Assembly (NCBI RefSeq): GCF_025371035.1
Contig: NZ_JANZXB010000003.1
Coordinates: 124,001 to 188,000 of the forward strand
Length of the DNA stretch: 64,000 nucleotides
DNA from: Sphingomonas sp. LC-1
GTDB taxonomy: Bacteria; Pseudomonadota; Alphaproteobacteria; Sphingomonadales; Sphingomonadaceae
Reading direction: 5' to 3'
Shown: piece by piece, positions 55,782-64,000 of the stretch
Layout of the letters: each line of letters starts with the position of its first letter
Position numbering within the stretch: position 1 is the first letter of the stretch
Program-made: the position numbers and the translations under genes
The notes under the pieces: generated by a model
What the model was told of the DNA's origin: nothing
Database searches by the model: none
The model's input: the letters and a program-made list of their open reading frames with translations, nothing else

Positions 55782-57395
55782 CTACCCCCGGAACAGATTC
55801 CCCAGCACGCCGCGCACCACCGCACCGACAATCCCCCCACCGCTGTTCGAGCGCCGGCGCGAGCCGCTGCCGAACACCTGCTTGCCGATCTCATTGGCCA
55901 CCTGTCGCCCGATCGACGAACTGGCCGAGCGCGCCGCGCTGGTCGCCATCTTGGCCCAAGGGGAGTTGGCCGCCTCGCGTTGCTCGGCGATGCGCGCGCG
56001 TTCGGCTTCCTTGGCGGCTTTCGCGTCCGCCTTGGCGGCCTGTGCGGCCTGTTTGTCCGCTTCGGTCTGCGCCCGGGCCGCCGCCGCCGCAGCAGCAGCT
56101 TCCTGTGTCTTGGCCGCAAGCAGTTCTTCCGCCGATTCGCGGTCGATCGCCTGATCGTATTTCGCGCCGACCGCGTCGGTCTCGATCAGCAGCTTGCGCT
56201 CCTCCGGGGTCGCGGGGCCGACCCGGTTGCGCGGCGGGGCGATCATCGTCCGCTCGACCGGAGAGGGGGAGCCATCGGGCTGGAGCAGCGAAACCAGCGC
56301 TTCGCCCACCTTCAACTCGGTGATCGCGCTCGCCACGTCGACGCCCGGATTGGCGCGGAACGTCTCGGCGGCGGAGCGGACCGCGGCCTGGTCGCGCGGG
56401 GTGAAGGCGCGCAGCGCATGCTGCACCCGGTTGCCCAACTGGCCTGCGATCTTGTCGGGCACGTCGATCGGGTTCTGGGTGATGAAATAGACGCCGACGC
56501 CCTTGGACCGGATCAACCGCACCACCCGCTCGATCGTGTCGACCAGGGCGGGCGCGGCATCGTCGAACAGCAGATGCGCCTCGTCGAAGAAGAAGACGAG
56601 CTTGGGTTTGTCGGGATCGCCGATCTCGGGCAGCTGCTCGAACAGTTCGGACAGCAGCCAGAGGAGGAAGGTGGCGTAAAGCTTGGGGCTCGCCATCAAC
56701 TGGTCGGCGGCCAGGATGTTGACGACGCCGCGCCCCGAATCGTCGGTGACGATCAGGTCGGTGAGTTCCAGCGCAGGTTCGCCGAAGAAATGTTCGCCCC
56801 CCTGCGTGCGCAATTGCAGCAGCGCGCGCTGGATCGCGCCGACCGACTGTTTCGACACATTGCCATAGGTGGTGGTCAATTCCTCGGCCCGCGCGGCGCA
56901 TTCGGCCAGCATCGCCTGGAGATCGTCCAGGTCGAGGAGCAGCAGCCCCTCCTTGTCCGCGAGATGGAAGGCGATGGTCAACACGCCCTCCTGCGTCTCG
57001 TTCAGCCCCATCATCCGCGCGAGCAGCAGCGGGCCCATTTCCGATACGGTGGCGCGGACGGGGTGCCCCTGACGCCCGAACAAATCCCAGAACTGCACCG
57101 GGGCCGCGTCATAGGCCCAATCGGTCATGCCCAGCTCGGCGGCGCGCGCAGCGAAGGCGGCATGGGTCTTGCCCAGCGCCGATCCGGCCAGCCCCAGGCC
57201 CGACAGGTCACCCTTCACATCGGCGACGAAGCTGGGAACCCCGGCGCGCGAGAAGCCCTCGACCATGGTCTGCAACGTCACCGTCTTGCCGGTGCCGGTC
57301 GCGCCCGCGATCAGCCCGTGCCGGTTCGCGCGCTTGAGGTCGATCGCCTGCGGCTTGCCGCCGCCCATGCCGATGAAGATGCCGTCCATGCCCAC
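55782..57395 (-). CDS. DUF853 family ATPase (HerA-like, YjgR type)
   Basis: A 537-residue cytoplasmic ATPase. Walker A is GATGTGKT (31-38) and Walker B is [15 protein letters not shown] near 280. [16 protein letters not shown] and [29 protein letters not shown] are typical of DUF853/YjgR. The C-terminal 120 residues are a charged, Ala-rich coiled coil ([29 protein letters not shown]) and a Gly-rich tail. The family resembles the HerA-FtsK translocase superfamily; its function is not established. It follows degP on the same strand, with a terminator between them, so it probably has its own promoter. Confidence 0.85.
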   Translation of the reverse strand: MGMDGIFIGMGGGKPQAIDLKRANRHGLIAGATGTGKTVTLQTMVEGFSRAGVPSFVADVKGDLSGLGLAGSALGKTHAAFAARAAELGMTDWAYDAAPVQFWDLFGRQGHPVRATVSEMGPLLLARMMGLNETQEGVLTIAFHLADKEGLLLLDLDDLQAMLAECAARAEELTTTYGNVSKQSVGAIQRALLQLRTQGGEHFFGEPALELTDLIVTDDSGRGVVNILAADQLMASPKLYATFLLWLLSELFEQLPEIGDPDKPKLVFFFDEAHLLFDDAAPALVDTIERVVRLIRSKGVGVYFITQNPIDVPDKIAGQLGNRVQHALRAFTPRDQAAVRSAAETFRANPGVDVASAITELKVGEALVSLLQPDGSPSPVERTMIAPPRNRVGPATPEERKLLIETDAVGAKYDQAIDRESAEELLAAKTQEAAAAAAAARAQTEADKQAAQAAKADAKAAKEAERARIAEQREAANSPWAKMATSAARSASSSIGRQVANEIGKQVFGSGSRRRSNSGGGIVGAVVRGVLGNLFRG

Positions 57396-57425
57396 ATCTT
57401 ACCGCGATGGATGCGAACAGGAATA

Positions 57426-57466
57426 GAAAAAGGCCGCTGCATAGCGAGGATGCAACGGCCCTTTTC
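57426..57466 (-). terminator. Intrinsic terminator after degP
   Basis: A 17-bp stem with two non-Watson-Crick positions (GAAAAGGGCCGTTGCAT on the minus strand pairing with ATGCAGCGGCCTTTTTC) and a 7-base loop, ending in a T-run. It lies between degP and the DUF853 gene on the minus strand. Confidence 0.85.
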
Positions 57467-57529
57467 ATGATCGGCTTTCGCCGTCCTCGCCCCTCCCTTT
57501 CCTGCCGGGAAAGGGAAGAACAAGGGGAT

Positions 57530-59059
57530 TTACTTGATGCGCAGCGGGATCAGCGCACCCGCAATGCGGGCACGGGTGATCTGGGCCAGCACCTGCGGAC
57601 GGCCCGCCGCCTTGGCCTCGGCGACGATCCGCTGGATGTCGGCGGCGGTGCGGACGGCGGTGCCGTTGATCGCGGTGACGACATCGCCTCGCTTCAGCTT
57701 CGACGCGGCATCGCTCGACGGATCGACCGCCGCGATGACGACGCCCTGGGTCGAGGGATCGACGTTGATCGCCCGAGCGATGGCCGGGGTCAGCGGCTGG
57801 ACCGACAGGCCCAGCCCGCCGCCCGCCGTAGGCGCCACCTGTGCATCATCGTCATTGTCGGGGAACGCGTCCGAGCCATCGCCCAGGGTCGAGCGGAGTT
57901 CCTCGTTCGACGGGCGGGTCGCGGCGGTTGCGGTCAGCGACACCGGCTTGCCGGCACGCAGCACCTCCAACTGGACACGGCCGCCCGGCGGGACGTTGGC
58001 GATCAGATAGGACAGGGTCTGCTCGGGCGTCACCGCCTGGCCGTTGACCTTGGTCACCACGTCGAACGCCTTCAGACCGGCCTTGGCGGCGGGACCGTTC
58101 GGCTCGACCTTGGCGATGATCTCGCCCTGGCCCTTGGGCACGCCCAGCGATGCGGCGACATCGTCATTGACCGGCCCGCCGATCTGGACGCCCAGATAGC
58201 CGCGCTCGATCTTCTGACCCTTCATCAGCCGGTCGATGATCGGCTTGGCATCCTCCGCCGGAATGGCGAAGCCGATGCCGATATTGCCGCCCGACTGCGA
58301 ATAGATCTGGCTGTTGATGCCGATGACGTTGCCATTCATGTCGAACATCGGGCCACCGGAATTGCCCTGGTTGATCGCGGCGTCGGTCTGGATGAAGCGG
58401 TCGTTCGCGCCGCCCTGGCCGGTGACGCGGTGCACCGCCGAGACGATGCCGGCGGTGACGGTGCTCGACAGACCGAAGGGCTGGCCGATCGCCAGCACCC
58501 AGTCGCCGGGCCGCGCGCGCGACGAATCGCCGAAGCGGACGAAGGGCAGGTTCTGGCCGTCGATCTTCAGGACGGCGAGGTCCGACGTCTCGTCGCGGCC
58601 GACGACCTTGGCGGTATATTCCTTGCGGTCGTTGAGGGTGACGGTGATCGAATCGACCGATGCACCCTGCGCGCCCGGCGCGATCACATGGTTGTTGGTG
58701 ACGATGTAACCATCGGGCGAGATCAGGAAGCCCGAGCCCAACGAAGCGCCTTCACGCTTTTGCGGCTGCGGTCCGGCCTGGCCGCCGAACTGGCCGAAAA
58801 ACCCTTCGAACGGCGTGCCGGCGAACGGGTTCGCCTGCTGCTTGACGGTGATCGACTGCTTGGTGGAGATGTTGACGACGGCGGGTTGCAGCTTGGCGAC
58901 CATGTCGGCGAAGCTCATCGGCGCACCGGCGCGCGGTGCGACGGCCTGGATCGCACCCGGTTCGTTCTGCGCGACCTGCGCGGTCCCGGGCTGAAGGGCC
59001 AGGGTCGCGGTCGCGCCACCGAGGAGAAGCGCACTGGTAATGGCGTAGGCGTAGCGCAC
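57530..59059 (-). CDS. degP: DegP/HtrA (Do) family periplasmic serine protease
   Basis: A 509-residue exported protease. A signal peptide is at about 1-28. The trypsin-like domain has the triad H124 (VTNNHVIA), D160 (ETSDLAVLK) and S234 (NQGNSGGPMF). Two PDZ domains follow (about 280-370, GYLGVQIGGPV...; and about 415-505, GLGLSVQPLTPAIAR...). It degrades misfolded envelope proteins in the periplasm. It is downstream of hflK-hflC on the same strand with a 107-bp gap, and together they form an envelope quality-control block. Its terminator is at 57426-57466. Confidence 0.93.
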   Translation of the reverse strand: MRYAYAITSALLLGGATATLALQPGTAQVAQNEPGAIQAVAPRAGAPMSFADMVAKLQPAVVNISTKQSITVKQQANPFAGTPFEGFFGQFGGQAGPQPQKREGASLGSGFLISPDGYIVTNNHVIAPGAQGASVDSITVTLNDRKEYTAKVVGRDETSDLAVLKIDGQNLPFVRFGDSSRARPGDWVLAIGQPFGLSSTVTAGIVSAVHRVTGQGGANDRFIQTDAAINQGNSGGPMFDMNGNVIGINSQIYSQSGGNIGIGFAIPAEDAKPIIDRLMKGQKIERGYLGVQIGGPVNDDVAASLGVPKGQGEIIAKVEPNGPAAKAGLKAFDVVTKVNGQAVTPEQTLSYLIANVPPGGRVQLEVLRAGKPVSLTATAATRPSNEELRSTLGDGSDAFPDNDDDAQVAPTAGGGLGLSVQPLTPAIARAINVDPSTQGVVIAAVDPSSDAASKLKRGDVVTAINGTAVRTAADIQRIVAEAKAAGRPQVLAQITRARIAGALIPLRIK

Positions 59060-59166
59060 TGGGCTAGGGTCCTCTCAAAGAAGAAAATTCAGTTTGACCG
59101 TGGCCTATATGTCACGATTTTGCTGAACATCGCTTGAATATGAACGGGCCGAAAGGTGGAAATCAC

Positions 59167-60033
59167 TTACCGGCCCGGCGCGGTGAATTCCTTCAGATAG
59201 CTGTTCTCAGGCGAGAGAATGATCTGGGTGTTCCCATGTTCCTGCGTGCTGCCGTCCGCGCCGAAGGTGTGGCGATAGGACTGCATGGCGCGATAGAAAT
59301 CATAGAAACCCGGATCCTTGCCGAATGCCTGGGCATAGATCTGCGCGGCCTGCGCATCGGCATCGGCACGGACGATCTGCGCCTGCTTTTGTCCCTGTGC
59401 GGCGATGGTGATCGCCTCCTGCTGGCGGGCGGTCTGCATCCGGCTGAGCGCGCTTTCCAGCGGGGTGCCGGGCGGCAGTTCGGCTTCCTTGATGCGGACA
59501 TCGACGATCTGCACGCCGTACTGGCGCGCGATGCGGTCGAGCCGGACCTGGATCGCGTCCATCACCTGCCCGCGCTCGGGGCTGAGCAGTTCGGACGAGC
59601 GCCGCTTGCCCAGTTCGTTGCGCAGCGCCGAGCCGAAGGTCGGGCGAAGCTGGTTGATGACCCCGTCCTCGCTGCCCGCCGTCGCCAGCATCCGGCGCGG
59701 GTCGATCACGCGGAAACGGGCAAAGGCATCGACATTCATGCGAAGCTGGTCGGTCGACAGCACCTGAGTCTTTTCCAAGTCGAGGTCGAGTACCCGCTTG
59801 TCGACCCACACGATGCGATCGACGAACGGGATCCGCGCGATCAACCCGGCGCCGCTATGGCCCAGTTCCTCGTTCGGACGATAGCCGTTGACGATTCGCC
59901 GGGGCTGTTCGAAGCGATAGACGACCGCCTGCTTCGTCTCGGGCACGATGGCGAAGGTCGCCGCCGCCAGGATCACCGCGACCAGCAGGGCGACGCCCAG
60001 CACGATCGGATTGCGAAGGGTCAGGCCGTTCAC
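59167..60033 (-). CDS. hflC: HflC, regulator of FtsH protease
   Basis: A 288-residue membrane protein with one N-terminal helix (about 10-28) and an SPFH/prohibitin domain (about 30-200). VYRFEQPRRIVNGYRPNEEL, LDLDLEKTQVLSTDQLRMNVDAFARFRVID and EAELPPGTPLESALSRMQTARQQEA (start of the helical region) are typical. HflC and HflK assemble a cage around FtsH and restrain its proteolysis. Its start codon overlaps the hflK stop by 4 bp, so the two subunits are translated together. degP follows on the same strand. Confidence 0.93.
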   Translation of the reverse strand: MNGLTLRNPIVLGVALLVAVILAAATFAIVPETKQAVVYRFEQPRRIVNGYRPNEELGHSGAGLIARIPFVDRIVWVDKRVLDLDLEKTQVLSTDQLRMNVDAFARFRVIDPRRMLATAGSEDGVINQLRPTFGSALRNELGKRRSSELLSPERGQVMDAIQVRLDRIARQYGVQIVDVRIKEAELPPGTPLESALSRMQTARQQEAITIAAQGQKQAQIVRADADAQAAQIYAQAFGKDPGFYDFYRAMQSYRHTFGADGSTQEHGNTQIILSPENSYLKEFTAPGR

Positions 60034-61166
60034 TGGCCGCCTCCCTGTGCCGGGGTGGCGGATGTCGCGATGTCAGGCGGCGGCGGGGCGGTGGGGCGCG
60101 CCTTGGACAGCGGCAGATAGGGCACGACGCTTGGTGTCTCGACGATGGTCTTGTCCGACTTGGCCAGCACGGCCTCCATGGTCTCGTAATACATGCGGCG
60201 GCGGGTCACTTCGGGGGCAAGGCGATATTGTTCGTACATCTTGTCGAACTGCGCCGCCTCACCCTGGGCGCGCGCGATCACCTGCTGCGCATAAGAGCGC
60301 GCCTGGTTCACATCGGCGACCGCGCGCTGCTGCGCCGCCGTCACCTTGTTGAAGTCATCGACGATCTGTTGCGGCGGGGCGGCCTGCTTGATCGCGACGC
60401 CCTGGATACGGACGCCCGAGCGATATTCGTTGAGGATAGACTGGGTCAGTTCCTGCACGCGCTGCTCGATGGTGGTGCGCCCCGAACCCAGCGCCTGGTC
60501 CAGCGTGGTCTGCGCGATCACCGCGCGCATCGCGCTTTCGGCGGCGGCGCGGACGGTTTCCTGCGGCTGGGCAAGGCGGAAGGCGTAGTCGCGCGGATTG
60601 GCGATGTCCCAGCGTACCGAATAGGTCAGGTCGATGATGTTCTGATCGCCGGTCAGTACCAGATTCGCCGCCGATCCCTCGGGGAAATTCTCGGTACGGA
60701 TTTTCTGCACGTCCAGCACCCGGACGCTGGCGAAGGGAGCCGGGGCGGTCAGCTGGATGCCGGGCTCCAGCGTGCCGGTATAGCGGCCGAAATAGGTGAC
60801 GACGCCGCGCTGCTGCGGGCCGATCGGGTGGATCGAGGTATAAAGCACCCAGATGCCCACCAAGATCGCCGCGCCGATCGCCCAAAGGGTGCGTCCGCCG
60901 GGCGCGCCGGGGATGCCGCCGAAGCCGCCCCCCGTTCCGCCGGGCCCTTCACCCGGACCGCCACCACCCGAACCGCGCGCCTTGCGGATGAATTCATCCA
61001 GCGCGGTGGGCTTGGCCGAGGCCTTGCGGCCGCCCGGGGGGACAGCCCAGGGGTTGCGGGGGCCGCCATCGGAGTCCTCGCCGGACCCGCCCCAGGGGCC
61101 CTTCGGCGTTTCGGCGGCTAGAATGGGGGGGCGTTGAAACCGGCCCGTCAGCTTTCTCATGTTCAT
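60030..61166 (-). CDS. hflK: HflK, regulator of FtsH protease
   Basis: A 378-residue membrane protein. A Gly/Pro-rich cytoplasmic N-terminus (about 20-90) precedes one helix (about 95-113, TLWAIGAAILVGIWVLY) and the SPFH domain (GPQQRGVVTYFGRYTGTLEPGIQL, EGSAANLVLTGDQNIIDLTYSV). The C-terminal helices include DVNQARSYAQQVIARAQGEAAQFDKMYEQYRLAPEVTRRRMY. It forms the membrane HflKC complex with the overlapping hflC product. ATG 61166 (MNMRKLTG) is chosen; ATG 61160 is an alternative. It diverges from mrp over 65 bp. Confidence 0.93.
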   Translation of the reverse strand: MNMRKLTGRFQRPPILAAETPKGPWGGSGEDSDGGPRNPWAVPPGGRKASAKPTALDEFIRKARGSGGGGPGEGPGGTGGGFGGIPGAPGGRTLWAIGAAILVGIWVLYTSIHPIGPQQRGVVTYFGRYTGTLEPGIQLTAPAPFASVRVLDVQKIRTENFPEGSAANLVLTGDQNIIDLTYSVRWDIANPRDYAFRLAQPQETVRAAAESAMRAVIAQTTLDQALGSGRTTIEQRVQELTQSILNEYRSGVRIQGVAIKQAAPPQQIVDDFNKVTAAQQRAVADVNQARSYAQQVIARAQGEAAQFDKMYEQYRLAPEVTRRRMYYETMEAVLAKSDKTIVETPSVVPYLPLSKARPTAPPPPDIATSATPAQGGGQ

Positions 61167-61231
61167 CGTTATAGGAACGGTTCGCCGACAAAAACAGTGC
61201 CAAGCCGCGTATCGCATCCTATCTGCGCCTG

Positions 61232-62182
61232 ATGAGTATCATCGAGACGGTAAGGGCGGCGGTCGCCGCAGTTGCGGGCAAGCGCGCGAATGTGCGGATG
61301 GAGGGCGCGCGGGCGGGCGTCGTGCTCGACACGACGGGGCTCGACGGGGCGGGGCGGCAGGCGCTGGAGGACGAGGTGAAGGCCGCCGCGATCCAGTCGG
61401 GCGCGGAGGATGTGCGCGTCGTCCTGACCGCCGAGAAGCGGGAGCGTCGGATCATCGCCGTCGCCAGCGGCAAGGGCGGGGTCGGCAAGTCCACCTTGGC
61501 GGCCAATCTCGCCATCGCCCTGGCGCGCCGGGGCATGAAGACCGGGCTGGTCGATGCGGATATCTATGGCCCCTCCCAGCCCCGGTTGATGGCGGCGGAG
61601 GGGGTGAAGCCGGTGGCGCAGGACGGCAAGCTGCAACCGGTGCCGACGCCTTACGGCGTGTCCCTCCTCTCGATGGGGCAATTGGTCGAGCCGGACAAGG
61701 CGATCGCCTGGCGCGGGCCGATGGCGGCGGGGGCGCTGAGCCAGTTGGTCGATGGCGACTGGGGCGCGACCGAACTGCTGGTGCTCGACTTGCCGCCGGG
61801 CACGGGCGACGTGCAGCTGACCATGGTGCAGAAGCACCGCCCGGCGGGGGCGGTGATCGTCTCGACCCCGCAGGATCTGGCCCTGATCGATGCGCGGCGC
61901 GCCATCGATCTGTTCACCAAGGCGGGGGTGCCGATCATCGGCTTGGTCGAGAATATGGCGGGCTATTGCTGCCCCCATTGCGGCGGCATTTCCGATCCGT
62001 TCGGATCGGGCGGGGCGGAAGCGGCGGCGAAGGAACTGGGCATCCCGTTCCTGGGCCGGGTGCCGCTGACCATCGCGATTCGCACCGCCTCGGACGCGGG
62101 GCAGCCCCCGGCGGCGGGGGAAGGGGATAGTGTCTTCGCACCGCTGGCCGAAGCGGTGGCGGATTGGCTGTCCCGGGCATGA
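61232..62182 (+). CDS. mrp: Mrp/ApbC family iron-sulfur carrier ATPase
   Basis: A 316-residue P-loop protein. A DUF59-like N-terminal part (about 1-70) precedes the deviant Walker A SGKGGVGKS (79-87). The Mrp signature is VDADIYGPSQPR and LDLPPGTGDVQLTMVQ. A C-terminal CPHC (in GYCCPHCGGISDPFG) is the cluster-binding motif shared by the dimer. Mrp/ApbC proteins load Fe-S clusters onto target proteins. Candidate targets in this window include the photolyase at 47095, but this is only inference. Next comes a CoA-binding protein 94 bp downstream. Confidence 0.92.
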   Translation: MSIIETVRAAVAAVAGKRANVRMEGARAGVVLDTTGLDGAGRQALEDEVKAAAIQSGAEDVRVVLTAEKRERRIIAVASGKGGVGKSTLAANLAIALARRGMKTGLVDADIYGPSQPRLMAAEGVKPVAQDGKLQPVPTPYGVSLLSMGQLVEPDKAIAWRGPMAAGALSQLVDGDWGATELLVLDLPPGTGDVQLTMVQKHRPAGAVIVSTPQDLALIDARRAIDLFTKAGVPIIGLVENMAGYCCPHCGGISDPFGSGGAEAAAKELGIPFLGRVPLTIAIRTASDAGQPPAAGEGDSVFAPLAEAVADWLSRA

Positions 62183-62276
62183 AACCGGCGCGTCTTCGGG
62201 GCGTTGGAAGCGGCTAGACCGTCTGTATCCCGTATGTGCGAAATGCCGGGTGGGCGGTCCGCAAAGGGGACCATCC

Positions 62277-62711
62277 ATGCCGCTGACCGATGACGACGAT
62301 ATTCGCATCCTGTTGCAGGACGCGCGCACTATTGCGCTGGTCGGCGCGTCCGATCGGCCAGACCGTCCGTCCTATGGCGTGATGAAGCGGATGCAGGATC
62401 ATGGCTATCGCGTGATCCCGGTCAATCCACAGATCACCGGCGAGCATGTCCATGGCGAGTTCGTCTTTCGCGAGCTCGGCCAGTTGGGCGATCCGATCGA
62501 CATCGTCGACATCTTCCGCCGCTCCGATGCGGTCGGCCCCATCGTGGACGAGGCGATCGCGATCGGGGCGAAGGCGATCTGGATGCAGTTGGGCGTCGTC
62601 AACGAGGAGGCCGCCGCGCGCGCCGAGGCCGCCGGGCTGAAGGTGGTGATGAATCGCTGTCCCGCGATCGAGATTCCCCGGCTGGGCGTGGAGCCGGTCG
62701 GCCACAACTGA
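62277..62711 (+). CDS. CoA-binding protein (YccU-like)
   Basis: A 144-residue Rossmann-fold protein of the CoA-binding domain family. RTIALVGASDRPDRPSYGVMKRMQDHGYRVIPVNP is the nucleotide-binding part and DIVDIFRRSDAVGPIVDEAIAIGAKAIWMQLGVVNEEA is typical of the YccU group; NRCPAIEIPRL ends the domain. No enzyme activity is established for this group. ATG 62277 gives the expected MPLTDDDDIRILL N-terminus; an extension to 62130 is implausible. It is in the same direction as mrp. Confidence 0.9.
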   Translation: MPLTDDDDIRILLQDARTIALVGASDRPDRPSYGVMKRMQDHGYRVIPVNPQITGEHVHGEFVFRELGQLGDPIDIVDIFRRSDAVGPIVDEAIAIGAKAIWMQLGVVNEEAAARAEAAGLKVVMNRCPAIEIPRLGVEPVGHN

Positions 62712-62736
62712 ACGAAGAGAACAGGGGAGAATTGCG

Positions 62737-63006
62737 ATGGTGCCGGTGCCGATCCTGCTGATATTGGCCGCGCCGCAGGCGCATGGCGGCCATGCGATGC
62801 CATTGCCGCGCCTGACGCCCAACTGTGCGTCCGGAGGCTGCGCCGGAACAGTGCGCCCTTCGCCCTATCGCCTTTCGCAGGATCATAGCGTTCCGATCGA
62901 TTCGAAGGCGCGGGCCTTCGCCAATGACGGCACCTATTGCGCGGTGGTCGGCGACAAATATTGCCTCAGCAAGCCACGGACTCTGTTCCGCACGCAAATC
63001 GATTGA
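62737..63006 (+). CDS. Small exported hypothetical protein with four cysteines
   Basis: An 89-residue protein with a short signal sequence (MVPVPILLILAAPQAHGG). The mature chain carries four cysteines (NCASGGCAG and YCAVVGDKYCLS), which may form two disulfides in the periplasm. I do not recognise a family. The ATG has a good ribosome binding site (AGGGGAGAATTGCG) and is 25 bp after the CoA-binding gene, so it may share its message. It is the first of three small exported proteins at the end of the window. Confidence 0.7.
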   Translation: MVPVPILLILAAPQAHGGHAMPLPRLTPNCASGGCAGTVRPSPYRLSQDHSVPIDSKARAFANDGTYCAVVGDKYCLSKPRTLFRTQID

Positions 63007-63121
63007 CGCCCTAAAAATGACACAGGCGTAATGACATTATCGGCTTCGCATGGCGGACGGGATAGGACGCCATGTGTCCGTGACCTCATGGTCCGGGCGA
63101 ACGCGATGCCGGGAGGGTGTC

Positions 63122-63511
63122 ATGGTGGCGATGATATGGGCCATGTTGGTGATGGCGGTGCCGGGTCAGGACACAGTGCCCGCGCCGTCTCCATCGGTCG
63201 ACGCGATCATCGCGAAGACGAGCGAGATGACCGGTATCCGGCGGCGCTGCGTGTATGATCCCAATGCAACCGACATCACCGTATGCGGTCGCCGCAATGC
63301 CGATCGGTTCCGCATGCCCTTCGAGATACCGCCGGAGCCGGGCGATCCCCGCCACGAGGGCGTGATGGAGGAGCGGACCCGCCTGCTTGCGCGCAGCACC
63401 CCGTTGAAGGACTTGTCGCCCTTCCAGGTGGGGGGTGGTCTTGCGGGGGTGACGATGGACACCAATCCGCGCGGCGGCCATGGGCCGACGCTGCGCAAGC
63501 CCGCGCCATGA
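63122..63511 (+). CDS. Exported protein with VCGRR motif
   Basis: A 129-residue protein with a hydrophobic start (MIWAMLVMAVPG, probable signal). The mature part contains RCVYDPNATDITVCGRRNADRFRMPFEI, a Cys-x-n-DITVCGRR pattern followed by R-x-P. The rest is charged and Pro/Gly rich with few predicted helices (EGVMEERTRLLARSTPLKDL). The next gene (63531) encodes a protein with the same VCGRR motif, so both belong to one small family. I know of no function. The ATG at 63122 is preceded by GGGAGGGTG; an upstream in-frame start at 63050 lacks a signal. Confidence 0.72.
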   Translation: MVAMIWAMLVMAVPGQDTVPAPSPSVDAIIAKTSEMTGIRRRCVYDPNATDITVCGRRNADRFRMPFEIPPEPGDPRHEGVMEERTRLLARSTPLKDLSPFQVGGGLAGVTMDTNPRGGHGPTLRKPAP

Positions 63512-63530
63512 CGTCGAGGAGAGCCACGCG

Positions 63531-63965
63531 ATGATCGCCCTGTTGCTGATCGCCCTTCAGGCGACACCCGCCGCGCCGCCGCCAACGGGATCGGGAAGCG
63601 AACGTTTTTCGATCCTGGCGCGCGATCCCTGTCCGCCCTCTGCGGGAACCAGGGAGGATGTCATCGTCTGCGGACGGCGGCAGGCGGACGACCGTATTCC
63701 GGATGTGCCCGATGAGGTGCCGGCGGGGCCGGTGCCGTCCAATCCGCAACTGACCGGTATCGGGGCGCTGCGGGCGTCGGGCACGCCCTGCGCGGCGACG
63801 CAATGGGGATGCCAGACCGGGGTGAATATCCTCGGCCCCGCCCTTCTCCTCGCCAATGAGGCGCGGATCGGAATCAGCAAGCTGGTCGACAAGTCCCGCG
63901 ACAAGAGCCACCGCGTCCCCATCGCGCTCGACGGGCCGGGGCCGCAGGGGCATCTCGAACCCTGA
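63531..63965 (+). CDS. Exported protein with VCGRR motif (paralog)
   Basis: A 144-residue protein with a signal peptide (MIALLLIALQATPAAPP). The mature part has DPCPPSAGTREDVIVCGRRQADDRIPDVP, the same Cys, then D-x-(I/V)VCGRR-x-A-D-R pattern as the neighbouring 63122 gene. The C-terminal half has a second cysteine pair (GTPCAATQWGCQTG) and LGPALLLANEARIG. It follows GAGGAGAG, a good ribosome binding site, 19 bp after the previous stop. Pairs of these genes suggest local duplication followed by divergence. Similar motifs are frequent in small sphingomonad exported proteins, as far as I recall. Function unknown. Confidence 0.72.
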   Translation: MIALLLIALQATPAAPPPTGSGSERFSILARDPCPPSAGTREDVIVCGRRQADDRIPDVPDEVPAGPVPSNPQLTGIGALRASGTPCAATQWGCQTGVNILGPALLLANEARIGISKLVDKSRDKSHRVPIALDGPGPQGHLEP

Positions 63966-64000
63966 CGGCAGCAGGGGAATGCCGTTCCTCTCCCTGGCCA

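Noticed and set aside
55767-57470. Plus-strand reading frame opposite the DUF853 gene
   Set aside because: It is a shadow of a gene with Walker A and B motifs on the minus strand.

Overview
The window looks like a chromosomal segment of a sphingomonad (Alphaproteobacteria, Sphingomonadales; most likely Sphingomonas or a close relative). The basis is the high GC content and GC-rich third codon positions, many 4-bp ATGA/GTGA gene overlaps, TorF-type porins, an RNase E with the large acidic alphaproteobacterial insertion, the ileS-lspA-DUF3035 order, and several small exported proteins of a style common in this order. I saw no tRNA, rRNA, CRISPR array, prophage, insertion sequence or plasmid function. 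The window is almost entirely ordinary, densely packed chromosome.

Layout. 1-3.7 kb: a truncated DUF2238 membrane protein, a dienelactone hydrolase, and three overlapping TadE/TadG-like pilus-assembly genes. 3.7-8.0 kb: an Uup-type ABC-F ATPase, then a PepSY protein with a two-component system. 8.2-15.8 kb: a flavin monooxygenase, a lipoprotein subtilase with a beta-rich C-terminus, a HAD nucleotidase with dapD, and an osmoprotectant-type ABC transporter whose permease is fused to its binding protein. 15.9-24.8 kb: glpX with a CPBP protease, an ABC-2 exporter, a DsbA-like protein with an M48 protease, and rne. 25.3-32.1 kb: amiC, trhO, mrcA, prfB and a lipoprotein methyltransferase. 32.2-41.2 kb: an exported protein with a TorF-like protein, a JAB-only RadC-like protein, thyA-folA, a degenerate GGDEF protein, ribF and ileS-lspA-DUF3035.

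41.2-49.4 kb: a protein with three TonB-C-like repeats, a second TorF porin, the sseA-metC-mscS operon, an iron-sulfur photolyase, queF and a DUF333 protein. 49.6-55.4 kb: a bifunctional-looking glycosyltransferase, a GH130 glycoside phosphorylase/hydrolase and an OPT transporter. 55.8-62.7 kb: a DUF853 ATPase, degP, hflC and hflK (membrane protein quality control), then mrp and a CoA-binding protein. 62.7-64 kb: three small exported proteins, two of which share a VCGRR motif.

Shared themes are envelope biogenesis and quality control (amiC, mrcA, lspA, DUF3035/BamF-like, M48, degP, hflKC), one-carbon and cofactor metabolism (thyA, folA, ribF) and sulfur metabolism (sseA, metC, trhO). Several intergenic spaces carry long inverted repeats of a recurring type. 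I found no clearly new defence or mobile system. The best candidates for undescribed biology are the GT4-toroid/GH130 pair, the triple TonB-C protein, the VCGRR protein family, the exported methyltransferase and the inverted-repeat elements.
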